A stretch of 64,000 nucleotides of DNA, taken from Porodaedalea pini (Eukaryota > Basidiomycota > Agaricomycetes > Hymenochaetales > Hymenochaetaceae). The notes beneath the pieces were generated by a model, which made no database searches, was not told the DNA's origin, and saw nothing but the letters and a program-made list of their open reading frames with translations. Position numbers and translations under genes: made by a program. The stretch is from assembly GCA_002794775.1 (NCBI GenBank), contig NBAY01000061.1, positions 62,001 to 126,000 on the forward strand. Reading direction: 5' to 3'. Positions 1-10,387 of this stretch are shown here, in pieces (the stretch's first letter is position 1; the number at the start of each line of letters is the position of its first letter).

Positions 1-820
1 CGCCGCGAACGTCACCGCGTTCCTTAGCGCCTCTGCGTTCGCTGCCTTCCTCTCTTCCGGATTGGAAGACTGAGCGATAGGGTGCGGCCGGAAGAAGACA
101 AGGCGGTGTAGAATGCGACGCGCATCCGCCATGCCTGGAATCGTGAGCCCGTACTTTGCTTTGTCGGCAAGGAGGGTAAGTAGGAGAGCAGGTGACCAGG
201 CGATGCAGCGGTCTGAACAAGCCAAACCATATTCATTTGAGAAAGCAGTTGCGGAAAAACAGATGCGCACCAATTATCTCCCTCGTCGTCTTGACATCAA
301 CAACCCTCCCGTCACTCCTCCATTTCACCAGCACCTCCACCACGCGATCGAGGTGCTCAGAGCCCTGTGCATGATGCAGCAACCGACGAAGAGCACTTTG
401 GCGCACTTGCGGATGCATCGCAGCCGGCTTCGGGCCAAGACGTTCCGTCACAAACATGTGCTGCTCGTCAAAGTGCACGAAGGGCGATTTCGCTGTCTGC
501 GTTTTCTTCTGCGCTAGTGGTTTGTTGAACGCGGACGTGGATCGAGGTACCGAACTTGAGGACCCGGAGGACGAAGGAAAAAGATCATCTTCGTCCGCCG
601 GAGCCCCAAAGGCGTCGTCGGCAAATGCTGTGCCGCTAGAGGACGTCGCACCGCGTCTCTTCAACGCTACGAATGTGCATGTCACTTGAATACGTTCAAT
701 TTACACGCAGGCTAGGGTGCACGACTTACCAGGGACGGATTGCGAGAACTTCCGACGAATAACATGGCGCGCTTGTGCAGGGTGGAAGAGATAGGTGCGG
801 TGAGCAAGTGCCGACGCCAT
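1..820 (-). CDS. Mitochondrial-type hypothetical protein (3' truncated by window edge)
   Basis: The model is complement(<1..212, 271..666, 730..820), with introns of 58 and 63 nt that keep the frame. The predicted start (MASALAHRTYLF) is rich in Ala, Arg and His with few acidic residues, like a mitochondrial presequence. A low-complexity Ser/Asp stretch follows, then a helical region (LRRLLHHAQGSEHLDRVVEVLVKW, then IDRCIAWSPALLLTLLADKAKYGL) that resembles helical-hairpin organelle RNA-binding proteins. The gene continues past base 1, so its C-terminus is missing. I do not recognise the family. Mitochondrial location is inferred from the N-terminus only. Confidence 0.6.
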
Positions 821-939
821 CGTCGGCGGAGCAGTATACAGGTCACTGACTTCGAGGAAAATGAAAAATGAATGAGTTGGTCACGTGGCAGATGTTTAGT
901 CTCACCAATTATTTACAAAACATGTGTAACAATACTAGT

Positions 940-1171
940 GGTTTTATAGGGTAGCGGTTATCACACAGGGTTAATTCTGATATACGTGCTCTTTGTCAGT
1001 GGGAGGTCAGTTATGCATATAAACTTAATAAAGCACCTCCCGCTTTCATACTACGGGATGTCACATCAGCTGTGACTATGGACGCAAGCAACACGTGCCA
1101 GTGGGACTGGTGCACATGACAAGATTTATACTCTTCGATCGATGTACCCGGTTCGATTCCGGGTAGAACCT
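940..1171 (+). tRNA. Interrupted tRNA-Gln-like locus
   Basis: The 5' part (940-964) has the tRNA-Gln acceptor strand GGTTTTA, then TA and a D-arm (GGGTAGCGGTTATCAC) typical of fungal tRNA-Gln. The 3' part (1146-1171) has the T-stem/loop CCCGG-TTCGATT-CCGGG, then TAGAACC and T. TAGAACC pairs with GGTTTTA over all seven positions (one G-U). A loop-like TTCTGAT with CTG anticodon lies at 975-981. The two parts are separated by about 160 nt instead of about 25, and the 3' anticodon stem is not in its expected place. A perfect B box (1150-1160) and a T5 run (1182-1186) suggest it could still be transcribed by Pol III. It may be a tRNA pseudogene with an insertion, or an unusual long-intron or tRNA-derived RNA. 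Confidence 0.5.
1001..1041. repeat. Hairpin within the tRNA interruption
   Basis: GGGAGGT at 1001-1007 pairs with ACCTCCC at 1035-1041. A second potential hairpin (CCAGT-GGG-ACTGG) lies near 1097-1110. The inserted segment is therefore structured rather than random. Confidence 0.5.
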
Positions 1172-1181
1172 GTCTGTTTAA

Positions 1182-1186
1182 TTTTT
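1182..1186 (+). terminator. Candidate Pol III T-run terminator
   Basis: Five consecutive T residues lie 11 nt after the last tRNA-like base, where a Pol III terminator would be expected. Confidence 0.4.
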
Positions 1187-1292
1187 ACAGCTACTGGTAG
1201 CCTCGGAGCACAATCTCGACATTGAACAATGCTACATGGCCATGACACGCTATCACTTGACTCTAATTCTGCCTCTATTGATCTATATATTC

Positions 1293-2040
1293 TCAATCAT
1301 TGCCTTCTTCCTTTGTCACGGATCGCTTCCCTCGCTTCTTGCGGCGTGACTCGTCTGGAGGAGGACTCGGAGGTCGTTCCTCGGAGTCGGAAACGCTTGT
1401 AGTTTCCTCGGGAGGTGGAGGCGGATCGTTAAGTCGGATTGCAGCGAGATATCCTTTATACTTCTCTGCCAGATGTTTGTTCTGGGCCGAGCGCGCTTGC
1501 TGTGCTTTGCGAAGTGCAGTTTCTTGCTCACCGACCTCTTCCTGCAATTCTGCAATCTTCTGCGCCAGTTCACCAATCTTCTGCGTCAGTTCAGTCATTT
1601 CGTCCATCGCGCCCTTCAATGCGGCCTTCTTTGCTTTCAATTCGTAGTCTTGTGCGCGTACCTCAAGCTTGGCCTTGTCCTTCTTGAAATCAAACCATGC
1701 CGAGGACAAGTCAAGTACGTCTTGAAGTTTCAGACTACCAATATCGAAGTGCGCATAGTTCTCGTTCGTCTCCAGCGCAGTCTCCCATTTCTCCCTCATG
1801 GGCTTCGTGCAGAGCCTGTTCTCTAGAATATGCTCTTTCACGTCCGAAGCCAAGTGTTTCTTCCAATGACGTGCCGTGTCTTTCGTCTTTTCCTCATTCT
1901 CTGGGTCAAAGACATCTGCCAAAACAACGGACGGTGCTATAGGTCTTCTGTCATTAAATTGCCTTGCTTGTAACATTCACTGGCAGATACGTACGGTGAA
2001 ATTCTTCTGGCGCTTCCGAAGCTTGATCTTGAGTTGACAT
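1293..2040 (-). CDS. Coiled-coil hypothetical protein
   Basis: The model is complement(1293..1915, 1995..2040). A short first exon (MSTQDQASEAPEEFH) joins across a 79-nt intron to the long exon. An alternative start at 1976 gives 227 residues without the intron. The protein is highly charged and dominated by a coiled coil (roughly from KDKAKLEVRAQDYELKAKK through the E/Q-rich heptads to the LAEKYKGYL segment). The tail contains Pro, Asp and Ser and ends in a basic KKRGKRS cluster that could be a nuclear-localisation signal. I do not recognise a family. The start choice is the weak point. Confidence 0.6.
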
Positions 2041-2549
2041 GACCGTTGAGAAACTGTCTGTTGATGCAAAGCAGTTCCAAAACTTGGTACCCGTTTATAA
2101 TGGTGGAAGCGCCCCAAGTATGCATATCGCATAAAGCCCGCCCGAGTCCACTATGCATTGCGTGGTGACTGAACTTTGCTGGCCCTCGCGTCGTGTGTAT
2201 TGACTACCCTCTCGGGAACACATGCGCAAAGGTTGCACCGATTGGCTAAGGCACATGAACTTTGCCTCGAAAAATCACCTATCTGAGGATGCTCGCTCTG
2301 CGCTCTAGTTACATGAATACATTATTAATATTTTAGGACTTTGACTTGTTAGCAAAATCTTACAAAGTTGTTGTCCAACACGCATTATAAGCTGATCCTC
2401 CAACCCGACGCCTCTCAAAACGTAGCGTTGGCCCCGGAAGCATCTATTTACCAGTGTGCAAAGTTAATCGAATCATAGAGCACTAGATACCATTACATCA
2501 CATCCCAACAATAGCAGGAGGAAACAATAGTAGATACATCACGTATACC
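2041..2549. other. Intergenic, nothing recognised
   Basis: This is the spacer between the start of the coiled-coil gene and the 3' end of CLF1. I see no convincing ORF, RNA gene or repeat. It presumably holds the promoter of one gene and the 3' UTR of the other. Confidence 0.4.
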
Positions 2550-5213
2550 TCAGTCCCCGCCACTTGAGCTTGCCATGTCAGAATCACTGTCATCACCCTC
2601 ACCTTTTGTCGAGCCGCTCGCTTCTTCCTTCCCTTGGGCGGGCGCAGAAGACGACTGAGCTTCCTCCGTACCCGCCGAGTCCGCTTTTGCAGCAGCGAAC
2701 AACGACAGAGCAGACCCTCCCGTACCACCCCCACCTGCGGCTTGCATGCGCTTCCATTTATGCGCCATCTCAAGGAACTTGAAGGACGCCGGGTTTGCCT
2801 CGCGCTCATCATCAGGGAACACCATGTCCCAGTCTGTGCAAGCAAAAGAAATGTCAAGAAAGGTCTGACAAGGCAAGAGATACTGTAGGATCAACGTACA
2901 TTCTTCCATATTGTCGCCAAGCTCGTCGACCTTGCGCCGCTTTCGGCTCACAATTGGCATCATAGCCTGGACCTTATCGGCATCCGCCGTGGAGCCGTGC
3001 TGCTCCTCGAACTCCTTCCAGCCCTCAAGCAAGACGACACGCTGACAGATCGTATTGTTGAGAGTCCATACGTCACCTTGAGCAAAAATAAACGTACCTC
3101 TTCTTTCAAATTTCTGCTCTTGAGGTCCTTGTAAGCCCGTTCGAAGACCTGACGTGCGAGCTGAACATCGCCGTCCACAAGCTTCTCTTCTTCCTCTTCC
3201 TCTTCCTCCTCTTCGTCGCGCAGAGCCTGACTCATCGGTATTGGCGCTGCCTCGAATTCCGCGTACGCACGCCAGACCTTGACGTGCCCGCTGAGCGCAA
3301 CGAGGCGCTCGTACAGAGCACGCGTCTTCTCGCGTTCACCCTGTTCGAACTCGAAGTCGATATACGCCTTCCAGAGGTTCTCTGGGTATGAAAGCGGCAC
3401 TTGGGCGACGCCGAGCTCAAAGATCGCGCGTGCGCGAGCGTAGTCCGCGAGCGCCCCTTCGAACTGTGCAAATTGAATCCACGCAGAGGAGTTGGTTGGG
3501 TCGTATTCAATGTACTTCTCATACAATGTTCGCACTCGGTCGAATTCTCGTAGCTATGGTATATTAGAACCATTGTTCAAATGGTCAGATGTAAAGATAA
3601 CGTACATCAACTTCGAGCTGGATGTATCCCTTGAAGAGTTTCTCCTTTGGACACATCCCGATGGCGGCACCGAGTAGCTTTCGTGCTGCAGGGAGATCGA
3701 GTCTTCGGACTTCGAATTGTGCAAACATCAACCATAGCTTCGCGAACGTGAACTGTTTGTGAGGAACTACTTGTAGAGCCGTTCTGTAAATTTGCCGCGA
3801 TCGGTCGTAGTCCTGGAACGATGCGTCAGAACACCGGTAGGGTAGTGAGAAACATAAACTATGCCTACTTTTGTTTCGATCTCTTCGAAGAGCGCATAAT
3901 CCAACCAGAGGAAGATGTACCGCCGCCAATGCCGCTTCAGGTCACCAGGCGGCACCTGAGCGACCGCACGCTCGTACACCTCACGCACTCGACCCACAGC
4001 CGCCTCCACCTCATCATCCGCCGCCGCTTCTTCACGCAGCGTTCGTACAGATCCTTCTTCCAGCCGCGCGTAGTCAAACCAGACATCGTAATTACGTCCA
4101 TCGTGCGCGAGTTCCTCCTCATATTGGATACGTCGCTTGCCGATCACCGTCGTCTCGAGGGTCGACCGTGTTCCGTGCTGCTTCTCGAACTTGGTGTATG
4201 CAGAATAAAGTGCATTGGACTTGCTCCGCGGCAGGCGGTCAAGCGCGAACTTGTAGATCACTCGTGCGCGCTCGTATTCTTTCAGCCGAGTCTCCATTTT
4301 TGCGAACGCGTTGAACACGGCTTGCGCCTTCTCAATCTGTTCTGCGTCATCACCAAAGAACTCCAGCGCCATTTGGAAGACTTCGCGAGCTTTGTCGAGC
4401 TTCATGCGCTCTTCCTCAAACTTCGCCCATTTGACCCATACGCGAGGCTCGGGACGGACAGCGACCCAGCGCTCGTAGATGGTGCTCGCACGGTCTAGCT
4501 CCTGATAGCGCTCCTCCATTTTAATATATGCCTGCCATGCCTTGTCGTCTGGCTCCCATTGCATCCACCGCTCAAAGACCTGGCGTGCACCGGGTACATT
4601 GCCAAGTAGCTCTTCAAGGTAAACGTACTTATACCATATTTGATCGATGCGAGGAAGTAGAGTGACTGCACGGTCAAACAAATTGCGAGCATGTTGGACA
4701 TTTCGGCCCTTGAGCTCCATTTCGGTGTACGACAGCCAGAGTTGGACGCTGCGCGCATCAATATCGAGCGCACGTTCGTATACTGAGCGCGAGCGGTCGT
4801 ATTCTCCCTGACTCGCTTCCCAGCTGGCGTAAGCCTGCCATTCTTTTCTGCGTAGATATTAACGGATGTTAATCATATAGAAGAAGGTAACGACGTACAA
4901 GTTACCCCGCGTGCGCTGGATGCGCTCCTCAAACTCCTTTCTCTTACGACCTCGATATTCATGAAGCTCCTCAAAGTCCTCAACTCTCTGCTTCGGAGCA
5001 CGGAATGCGGTCTCTTGACGCTCTTGCGCTTCACGCAACAGTTGTTCCGCTGTGATCTGGATGAAGCCGTTTGGATTGTGAAACTAACGGAGCATCAGGA
5101 AACGTACTTGAACGGCCGCTGGCGCGCGGTTTTTAACGCTGTATTACGCTTCAGACAGTGTTCATCATGTATATGACAGCAGTTACATACCGAGGCGCCC
5201 TTCCGTCCTGCAT
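2550..5213 (-). CDS. CLF1: Pre-mRNA splicing factor CLF1/Syf3 (Crooked-neck homologue)
   Basis: The model is complement(2550..2833, 2900..3041, 3098..3553, 3606..3812, 3869..4847, 4899..5056, 5108..5138, 5191..5213), eight exons giving 759 residues. The N-terminus ([18 protein letters not shown], then [12 protein letters not shown]) is diagnostic for Clf1. It is followed by tandem HAT (half-a-TPR) repeats with the W..Y..FE pattern across about residues 50-650. The C-terminus is variable and acidic/Ser-rich. Clf1 is a scaffold of the Prp19/NineTeen-associated complex in the nucleus and is needed for spliceosome activation. All seven introns are 51-66 nt. An internal poly-Glu stretch (near 3190-3220) is a lineage-specific loop. 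Confidence 0.95.
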
Positions 5214-5869
5214 TGTGACCTTTGTTGAAGGGGAAGGACGTCAAGGAGTTGGGAAGAGAGAGTAGGGCAGAGTAAGTACTACTACTATAGTGACGGGTAA
5301 ATCGGCGAACGCAGAACGAGTTCTGGCACGTGATGTGTCACGAGATGTGAACGCGTCGTTGACGCGAAAACGCAGAAGACACTACGGTAACAAGGATGTA
5401 GTTAAAAAATGCAGAATTGAAGCAAGATGTATAGAAATAGACATTTTCAGTAATAATTCCGAGATTACAGGAGCTCAAGGACCAAATGCGCACTTAGTAC
5501 TATGTAGTTCTGTGATCAAAACTCAGTTACCAGTCAGTATGATAACCACCACACTAATAATATAGAACCAAACTGAGACAATCTGCATTTAATCAAACTT
5601 AAACGTCTGTAGCAGAGCTGCCTAATATGCATGTATTCGTGTTCATTAAAATTCTGAGTGCGTGTGAATGCATACAGGACAATTTCGGCATACAGAGCGA
5701 AGAAAGATAATGCAAAGACAGTATTAAGCTGCATTGTTCGATGATGGCATAGGGGATGAGCGGGTATAGGTGATGATCAATGGTCTATTCTAGCACAAGC
5801 AAAAAGAATAAGAAGATCCATGAACTGAAGACAAACAAGACGAAGGAGAAGGAGAAGTGGAGTAAGGGA
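5214..5869. other. Intergenic, nothing recognised
   Basis: The spacer is about 650 bp between two minus-strand genes. A 91-codon plus-strand ORF at 5290-5565 has no family features and is probably chance. Confidence 0.4.
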
Positions 5870-7705
5870 CTAATTCGGCAGAACAACGATCTTCGGATAG
5901 CGCTCGCTGAGCGTTGAGGGCTCCATCACAATCTCGTGGGACTTTCTAGAAGCAATTGACAAAAAATGAGCAGTGACTTAGATGGCATGCATCTCCGCGA
6001 AAGCTTACTGTACACTATTCTGGGCTTCCGAAGCATCCTTCGACTCGTCTACGAGCTGTTGTATCTTGTCAACAATGTCAGACGCAGACGTCAGGTCTTT
6101 CAAAAGCGTTTCACTGTTAACAGGTTCCGTCAATACGTTTTGGCATACCAAGGAGAATAAGAGCGTTTGTACCGAACGTCGCCACCCTCGATTCTGGAGA
6201 TGATATCCTTAAGACTCGCCATTGCGTGAACTGAGGGTGCATCGAACTGTTCAATATTCGAAATACTGGCTAGCGTCGCGTCTTGGAGCTCATAGTCATC
6301 GGATAATTCAGCCTCGTCGCTTCTAAGAGAGAGTACGAGTCAACCGCAGAATGGAAATATTGCGAGTAAGTGCCTACTTGACATCACCGCTATACTCCTG
6401 ACTCGCCTCGTACATGGCTTTCAATTTCCTTACCGCATCCTCCACACTGCCTGGTACAAGGGGCGTCGACGATGTGGATACAACAAACGTCTTTCCTATC
6501 TCCCGATCGACGACAATCCCCGTGTCAACGAGCAGCTCCGTAACATTGAGGCGCACGAGGTCCAGACCCTGCCCGATTTTCATAAGGTTCTGCTTGACTT
6601 TCAACGGCCGCAATGTTGCTGCCCGGTGGAGATCGTTCAGTCCCACATGCGCGACATCCTGTGTCGCTTGCACGGTGCTCGCGATCTCTCGCAAGTCATC
6701 ACGGAAGCCGCAGTAGTCATTCTTAAGGCGGTCAGCATCAGTCAGAAGCTGGCCATAGTCGGTTTGCAAACTATCGAAGCGAGCGACGACCGTCCAAGCT
6801 AAAGCCTGATAGAATCGACAGTCCTTTTTCGCCGCTTGAAGGTCGACGGAAATCCTCTCGCAGTCATCCTGGAGCTTTCGATGTGCAGCGGCTTCATTTC
6901 TCAGACTCTGCTTTAGTATGCTGATCGATTGGCGAGCTTCCACGCAGATGTTCATGAGGTTCAGGTATCGTGCACGAAGCGCGAGATGGCCAAACATTAG
7001 CGTAGAGAAGCGCCGCTGCTGAGCAGCTGTACCTGCCGACAAAAACCTGATGCGTTTTCCAGAAATGCAGGCATATTGAAAGAAACCAAGGATCAGACCA
7101 AGCATGAGCCGTAAACGCAACTTTTGTTTTGAGAAATGCGTGCGCTCGGCAGCAAGAACCGTAGACAGCGAATACACTTGCGAAGTGAGGTTGTTGGAGA
7201 GTGAACGAGCTATGAGGTGCTTTTTCAATAGCGCGTCTTGTTCCTGGTGAGCCTGTTCGCTGTCGGCCTTGAGCAGCGAATGAGTCGTATGAAGCTTGTC
7301 AAACTCGAGCTTGAGATCGGCGTATCGGCGTTGTTCAGCATTGACTTGATACTGCAAAGACTTTACCCGGTCCCTCTCATATGCCGGATCGAGCTGTGGA
7401 TGATGAGCTCCGTTGTGCACGAATAGGGATCACACTCTGATTGCTCACGTTGAAAACCCGCCGAATCGACGCCCACTCCATGGTGCTCCATCGCAACGCC
7501 CCGTACATCCCAAGGATGGTCACAGAGAGCGTCAATGTTATGGCATATTGTGAACACAGCTGTTGGATATCGGGCATGCGCGCCTGTGGAAACGGAGCGG
7601 GTGGCATGAGCAACCAGATGAACCAAATGGGACGGTACTGCTTACCCAGAGGAGGCCGAGAACGACAGGCTGTATTAGGAGGAGGAATAAAGTATCGCAA
7701 GACAT
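5870..7705 (-). CDS. Membrane-anchored coiled-coil protein, uncharacterised
   Basis: The model is complement(5870..5945, 6009..6113, 6173..6322, 6378..7393, 7449..7583, 7646..7705), six exons and 513 residues. All exon junctions are in frame. A hydrophobic N-terminal segment (MSCDTLFLLLIQPVVLGLLW) and a second one (AITLTLSVTILGMYGALRW, about residues 32-52) could each cross a membrane. The rest is long coiled coil with a possible further hydrophobic patch (LMLGLILGFF). The C-terminus (SERYPKIVVLPN) is reached only by splicing the last, 63-nt, intron. I know no domain for it. It may tether a coiled-coil scaffold to a membrane. It shares a divergent promoter region with QTRT2. Confidence 0.75.
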
Positions 7706-7994
7706 TTTAGATTTATACAAGAAATTGGTGTTCCTGCCACCGAAGGGAATGAGGTTGAGACGCGTTCCTCGGATGCGCGCGTCCTATAAATGCTGTGTTC
7801 GAGCTCCGCTTCAAACACGTACACGTGCCATAGTTTGTGAGTCATGTGAGTCTCATAAGTTTAATCCCAGAAACGAATTCATCTTACAGCAACGCCTTCG
7901 CAACCCTCTCCGGAGCTCGAGAGAGCGTTTACAATCATATAAATCACATTTGAATTTGGGGAGCTCTCAAGCATATCAAACAAACTGGATATCA
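7706..7994. promoter_or_regulatory. Divergent promoter region with an E-box
   Basis: This 289-bp spacer separates two divergent starts. It contains a CACGTG palindrome at 7822-7827, a common bHLH site. No clear TATA element was seen. Assignment as a promoter rests on position. Confidence 0.35.
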
Positions 7995-9930
7995 ATGGCC
8001 GTCGTTGAAGATTCTATGCGTAGCGAAGTGTCTTTCCACCGCATCCTATACTCGCATTCTCGAGAAACATTCAGCCCTCGTCTCGGAAGAGCTATCGTGA
8101 AGAAGACAAATAGCTCTGAGATCAGACTTGACTCACCTGGGCTCATCGCGTCGACATCACGCGGCGTTATACCACACCTTACCCAGGATCACGTAGGAAA
8201 GACGGACGCAGTCAGATGGGTGCATGTACCATTCGAAACATTGTAAGATTATTCTTATCCTATTGCGATACGAAATCGTTGAATGCGAGCCTGATGTCCA
8301 GCTTCTAGTTTAGAACGATCCTCTCCAATACCGATTTTGATTGGCGGAGAGAAGCCACTGCACACGCTCGTGGGCTTGCAAACGGAGAGGCATATTCTGT
8401 CAATGTCGCTTCGAGACCCGCTTGATGCTCGAGAAATGCCGCCTAATGGGAACAAGTTCATAAATGCAAACTGTATTCGAGGAGTTCGGAAGGTGCGTAG
8501 CTGGGTGATCATCGTCGTATATGATCTAACATGACCACATCCAGATGAGCCCTGAACAGTACCGGTCTCTCGTGCAGAAGTGCAATGCAGATCTCGTCAT
8601 CGCACTCTCCGACATCCCCTTTACTCCCCCTCCTTTCTCCCAGAGACGTATCACGAAGAGCATCGAGCGTTCAAACGCATGGCTCACATCGCTGTTGCAA
8701 CCAACTCCAGACGTTGCGAGTGATCGACATCACCCGTCAAACATACTTGTACAGATGGTCGGAGATGTCAGTGATTCAGCGAGGCGTGCATTCGCCAGCT
8801 CACTCATGGAGACGTTGTTCGGGAAGGAAGCAGAACAAATCAAGCCGTTCAAATGCCTGGATGACGGTGTACTAGGATACGTGTTCGATCTCATTCCTTT
8901 GCGAGCATCCTTACTTGTTCCCGGGAATCCTGTACTAGACGAGGATGAGATTGATATTCCAAACCGGCGTGCTCCTGACTCGAAGCCACTGACCCAGCCT
9001 TGCTCGGAGACGATCCTGCCACAGATCGTCGATTTACTGCAAGCATCGCTTGAACCTTTATCACCGGAGAAGCTGCGTCTCGCGACAGGCACTTTGTCCC
9101 CACACGAAGTCCTGCACTTGATCCGTGACGTCGGCATCGATCTGTTCGACGTTGCATGGGCTCAAAAGGCCGCCGACTGGGGCATTGCGCTAGACTTTGT
9201 TTTTCCAGCGCCGAGGGATGGGGAGGTAATGGGCGGAAGTATACGTGCGGATGGGAAGCGTGATCTCGGACACAACATATTTTCTCCGCAATACACTACA
9301 GACTTCGTCCGTCTGGCCGACTCTTCCCTAGACGGTATCTCTCAGATGAAGAACGCGACAAGTGTGTGCCCGTGTATAGCCTGCTCGCCAGTCTCTTCGC
9401 CTACAGAACTCACGCACGCATCTGTCGACGTCCTCATGCGCGCCCCGGCTCTCGACAAAGACACGGCAACACAGACCTCGGCGTACGACCCGCCATTCAC
9501 ACGCGCTTACATCCACCACCTGTTACACACGCACGAGATGTCCGCGCACGCTCTGCTCGCGGCCCACAACCTCGCGATTGCCGACGCCTTCTTCACATCC
9601 GTGCGCCATGTCCTTGCGCGCGGCGCGACACATACACACCATCCGCACTTACATCCGCACGGTGCATTCCATGCGGATTTGCACCCGGACACGGAGACGT
9701 TCGTCGCTGCGGACTCCGACACAGACTTCGCACCGTTCGAGGAAGAGGTCGAGCGGTTCTGTGCGACGTACGATGGGGCGCTACGCATATTTGGCGAGGC
9801 AAGACGTGATTGGATCTCTGTGGACTGCGCGCGGGGCAAGGGACGATTGGCGAGAGAAAAGGCTAAACAAAGCGAAATAGATCTTGCGATGACACCGGAG
9901 ACGAAAGCAGATGTGGCGGCAGTAAACTAG
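7995..9930 (+). CDS. QTRT2: Queuine tRNA-ribosyltransferase accessory subunit 2
   Basis: The model is join(7995..8242, 8309..8492, 8545..9930), giving 605 residues. The N-terminal part has the TGT-family features PRLG, RG..PHLT and LIGGEKPLHTLVG. The C-terminal zinc site is intact: CPCIAC supplies Cys 419, 421 and 424, and His485 follows in a HNL motif, within the typical family context (FTRAYIHHLL..HE). The protein partners the catalytic QTRT1 subunit to exchange guanine for queuine at wobble position 34 of GUN-anticodon tRNAs, often at the mitochondrial outer membrane. The start is the first Met of a frame that stays open upstream to 7563, so a longer N-terminus is possible but unlikely. 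Confidence 0.88.
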
Positions 9931-10019
9931 CGAGTTGGATTTAGCACTGTATCCAAAGTGATGTGAACTTCCAAGCGACGCGGAGGCACTTTTGGACTGA
10001 GATTTATAAAGAAATCTAG

Positions 10020-10144
10020 ATCTGTTGCAGAGTGATACGGCAGAAAGGTAATGAGGCTATGGCCATACATTTCAACCTATGGCATTTGCGTACTCTTTCT
10101 ATTTCTTCGCGCACATTAGAAACCGGTCCTACTCTGCAACAGAT
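10020..10144. repeat. 14-bp inverted repeat, possible mini-element
   Basis: ATCTGTTGCAGAGT at 10020-10033 is the exact reverse complement of 10131-10144. The arms are separated by 97 bp. The 125-bp unit could be a small fold-back element. No target duplication is evident. Confidence 0.4.
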
Positions 10145-10338
10145 ATCATTCGGCTTGGGACATCACGTGAAAATCACCGCAGGAAAGTCCGAATCATCTG
10201 GGTCCAACCCTCTACAACATTGATGAAATAGTCGTTTGCCTCTTGCATCGGCTTTGCCTCCACCCTAAATCAGAATTGGTGCCCGACGCGGATCGCTCTT
10301 TTCCACGCTCACTGGCAGTGTCCTGTCTTAAAGATATG

Positions 10339-10345
10339 TATAAAA
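10339..10345 (+). promoter_or_regulatory. TATA box of P450-A
   Basis: TATAAAA lies 43 bp before the ATG at 10388, a usual distance for a fungal TATA element with a short leader. Confidence 0.5.
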
Positions 10346-10387
10346 CTCGCCCTCAAGTCACTACGGCTCCTCTATCATATTTGCTTC

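Larger units (their letters stand above)
9931..10387. other. Spacer with an inverted repeat, upstream of P450-A
   Basis: This holds the 3' flank of QTRT2 and the promoter of P450-A. A 14-bp perfect inverted repeat is noted separately. TATAAAA at 10339-10345 lies 43 bp before the P450-A start codon. Confidence 0.4.

Noticed and set aside
5290..5565. 91-codon plus-strand ORF
   Set aside because: No family features, no splice context and composition like the intergenic sequence around it.
7563..7994. Upstream extension of the QTRT2 frame
   Set aside because: The frame is open, but the translated part is Arg-rich, overlaps the divergent gene's first exons and has no TGT similarity; the Met at 7995 fits family length.
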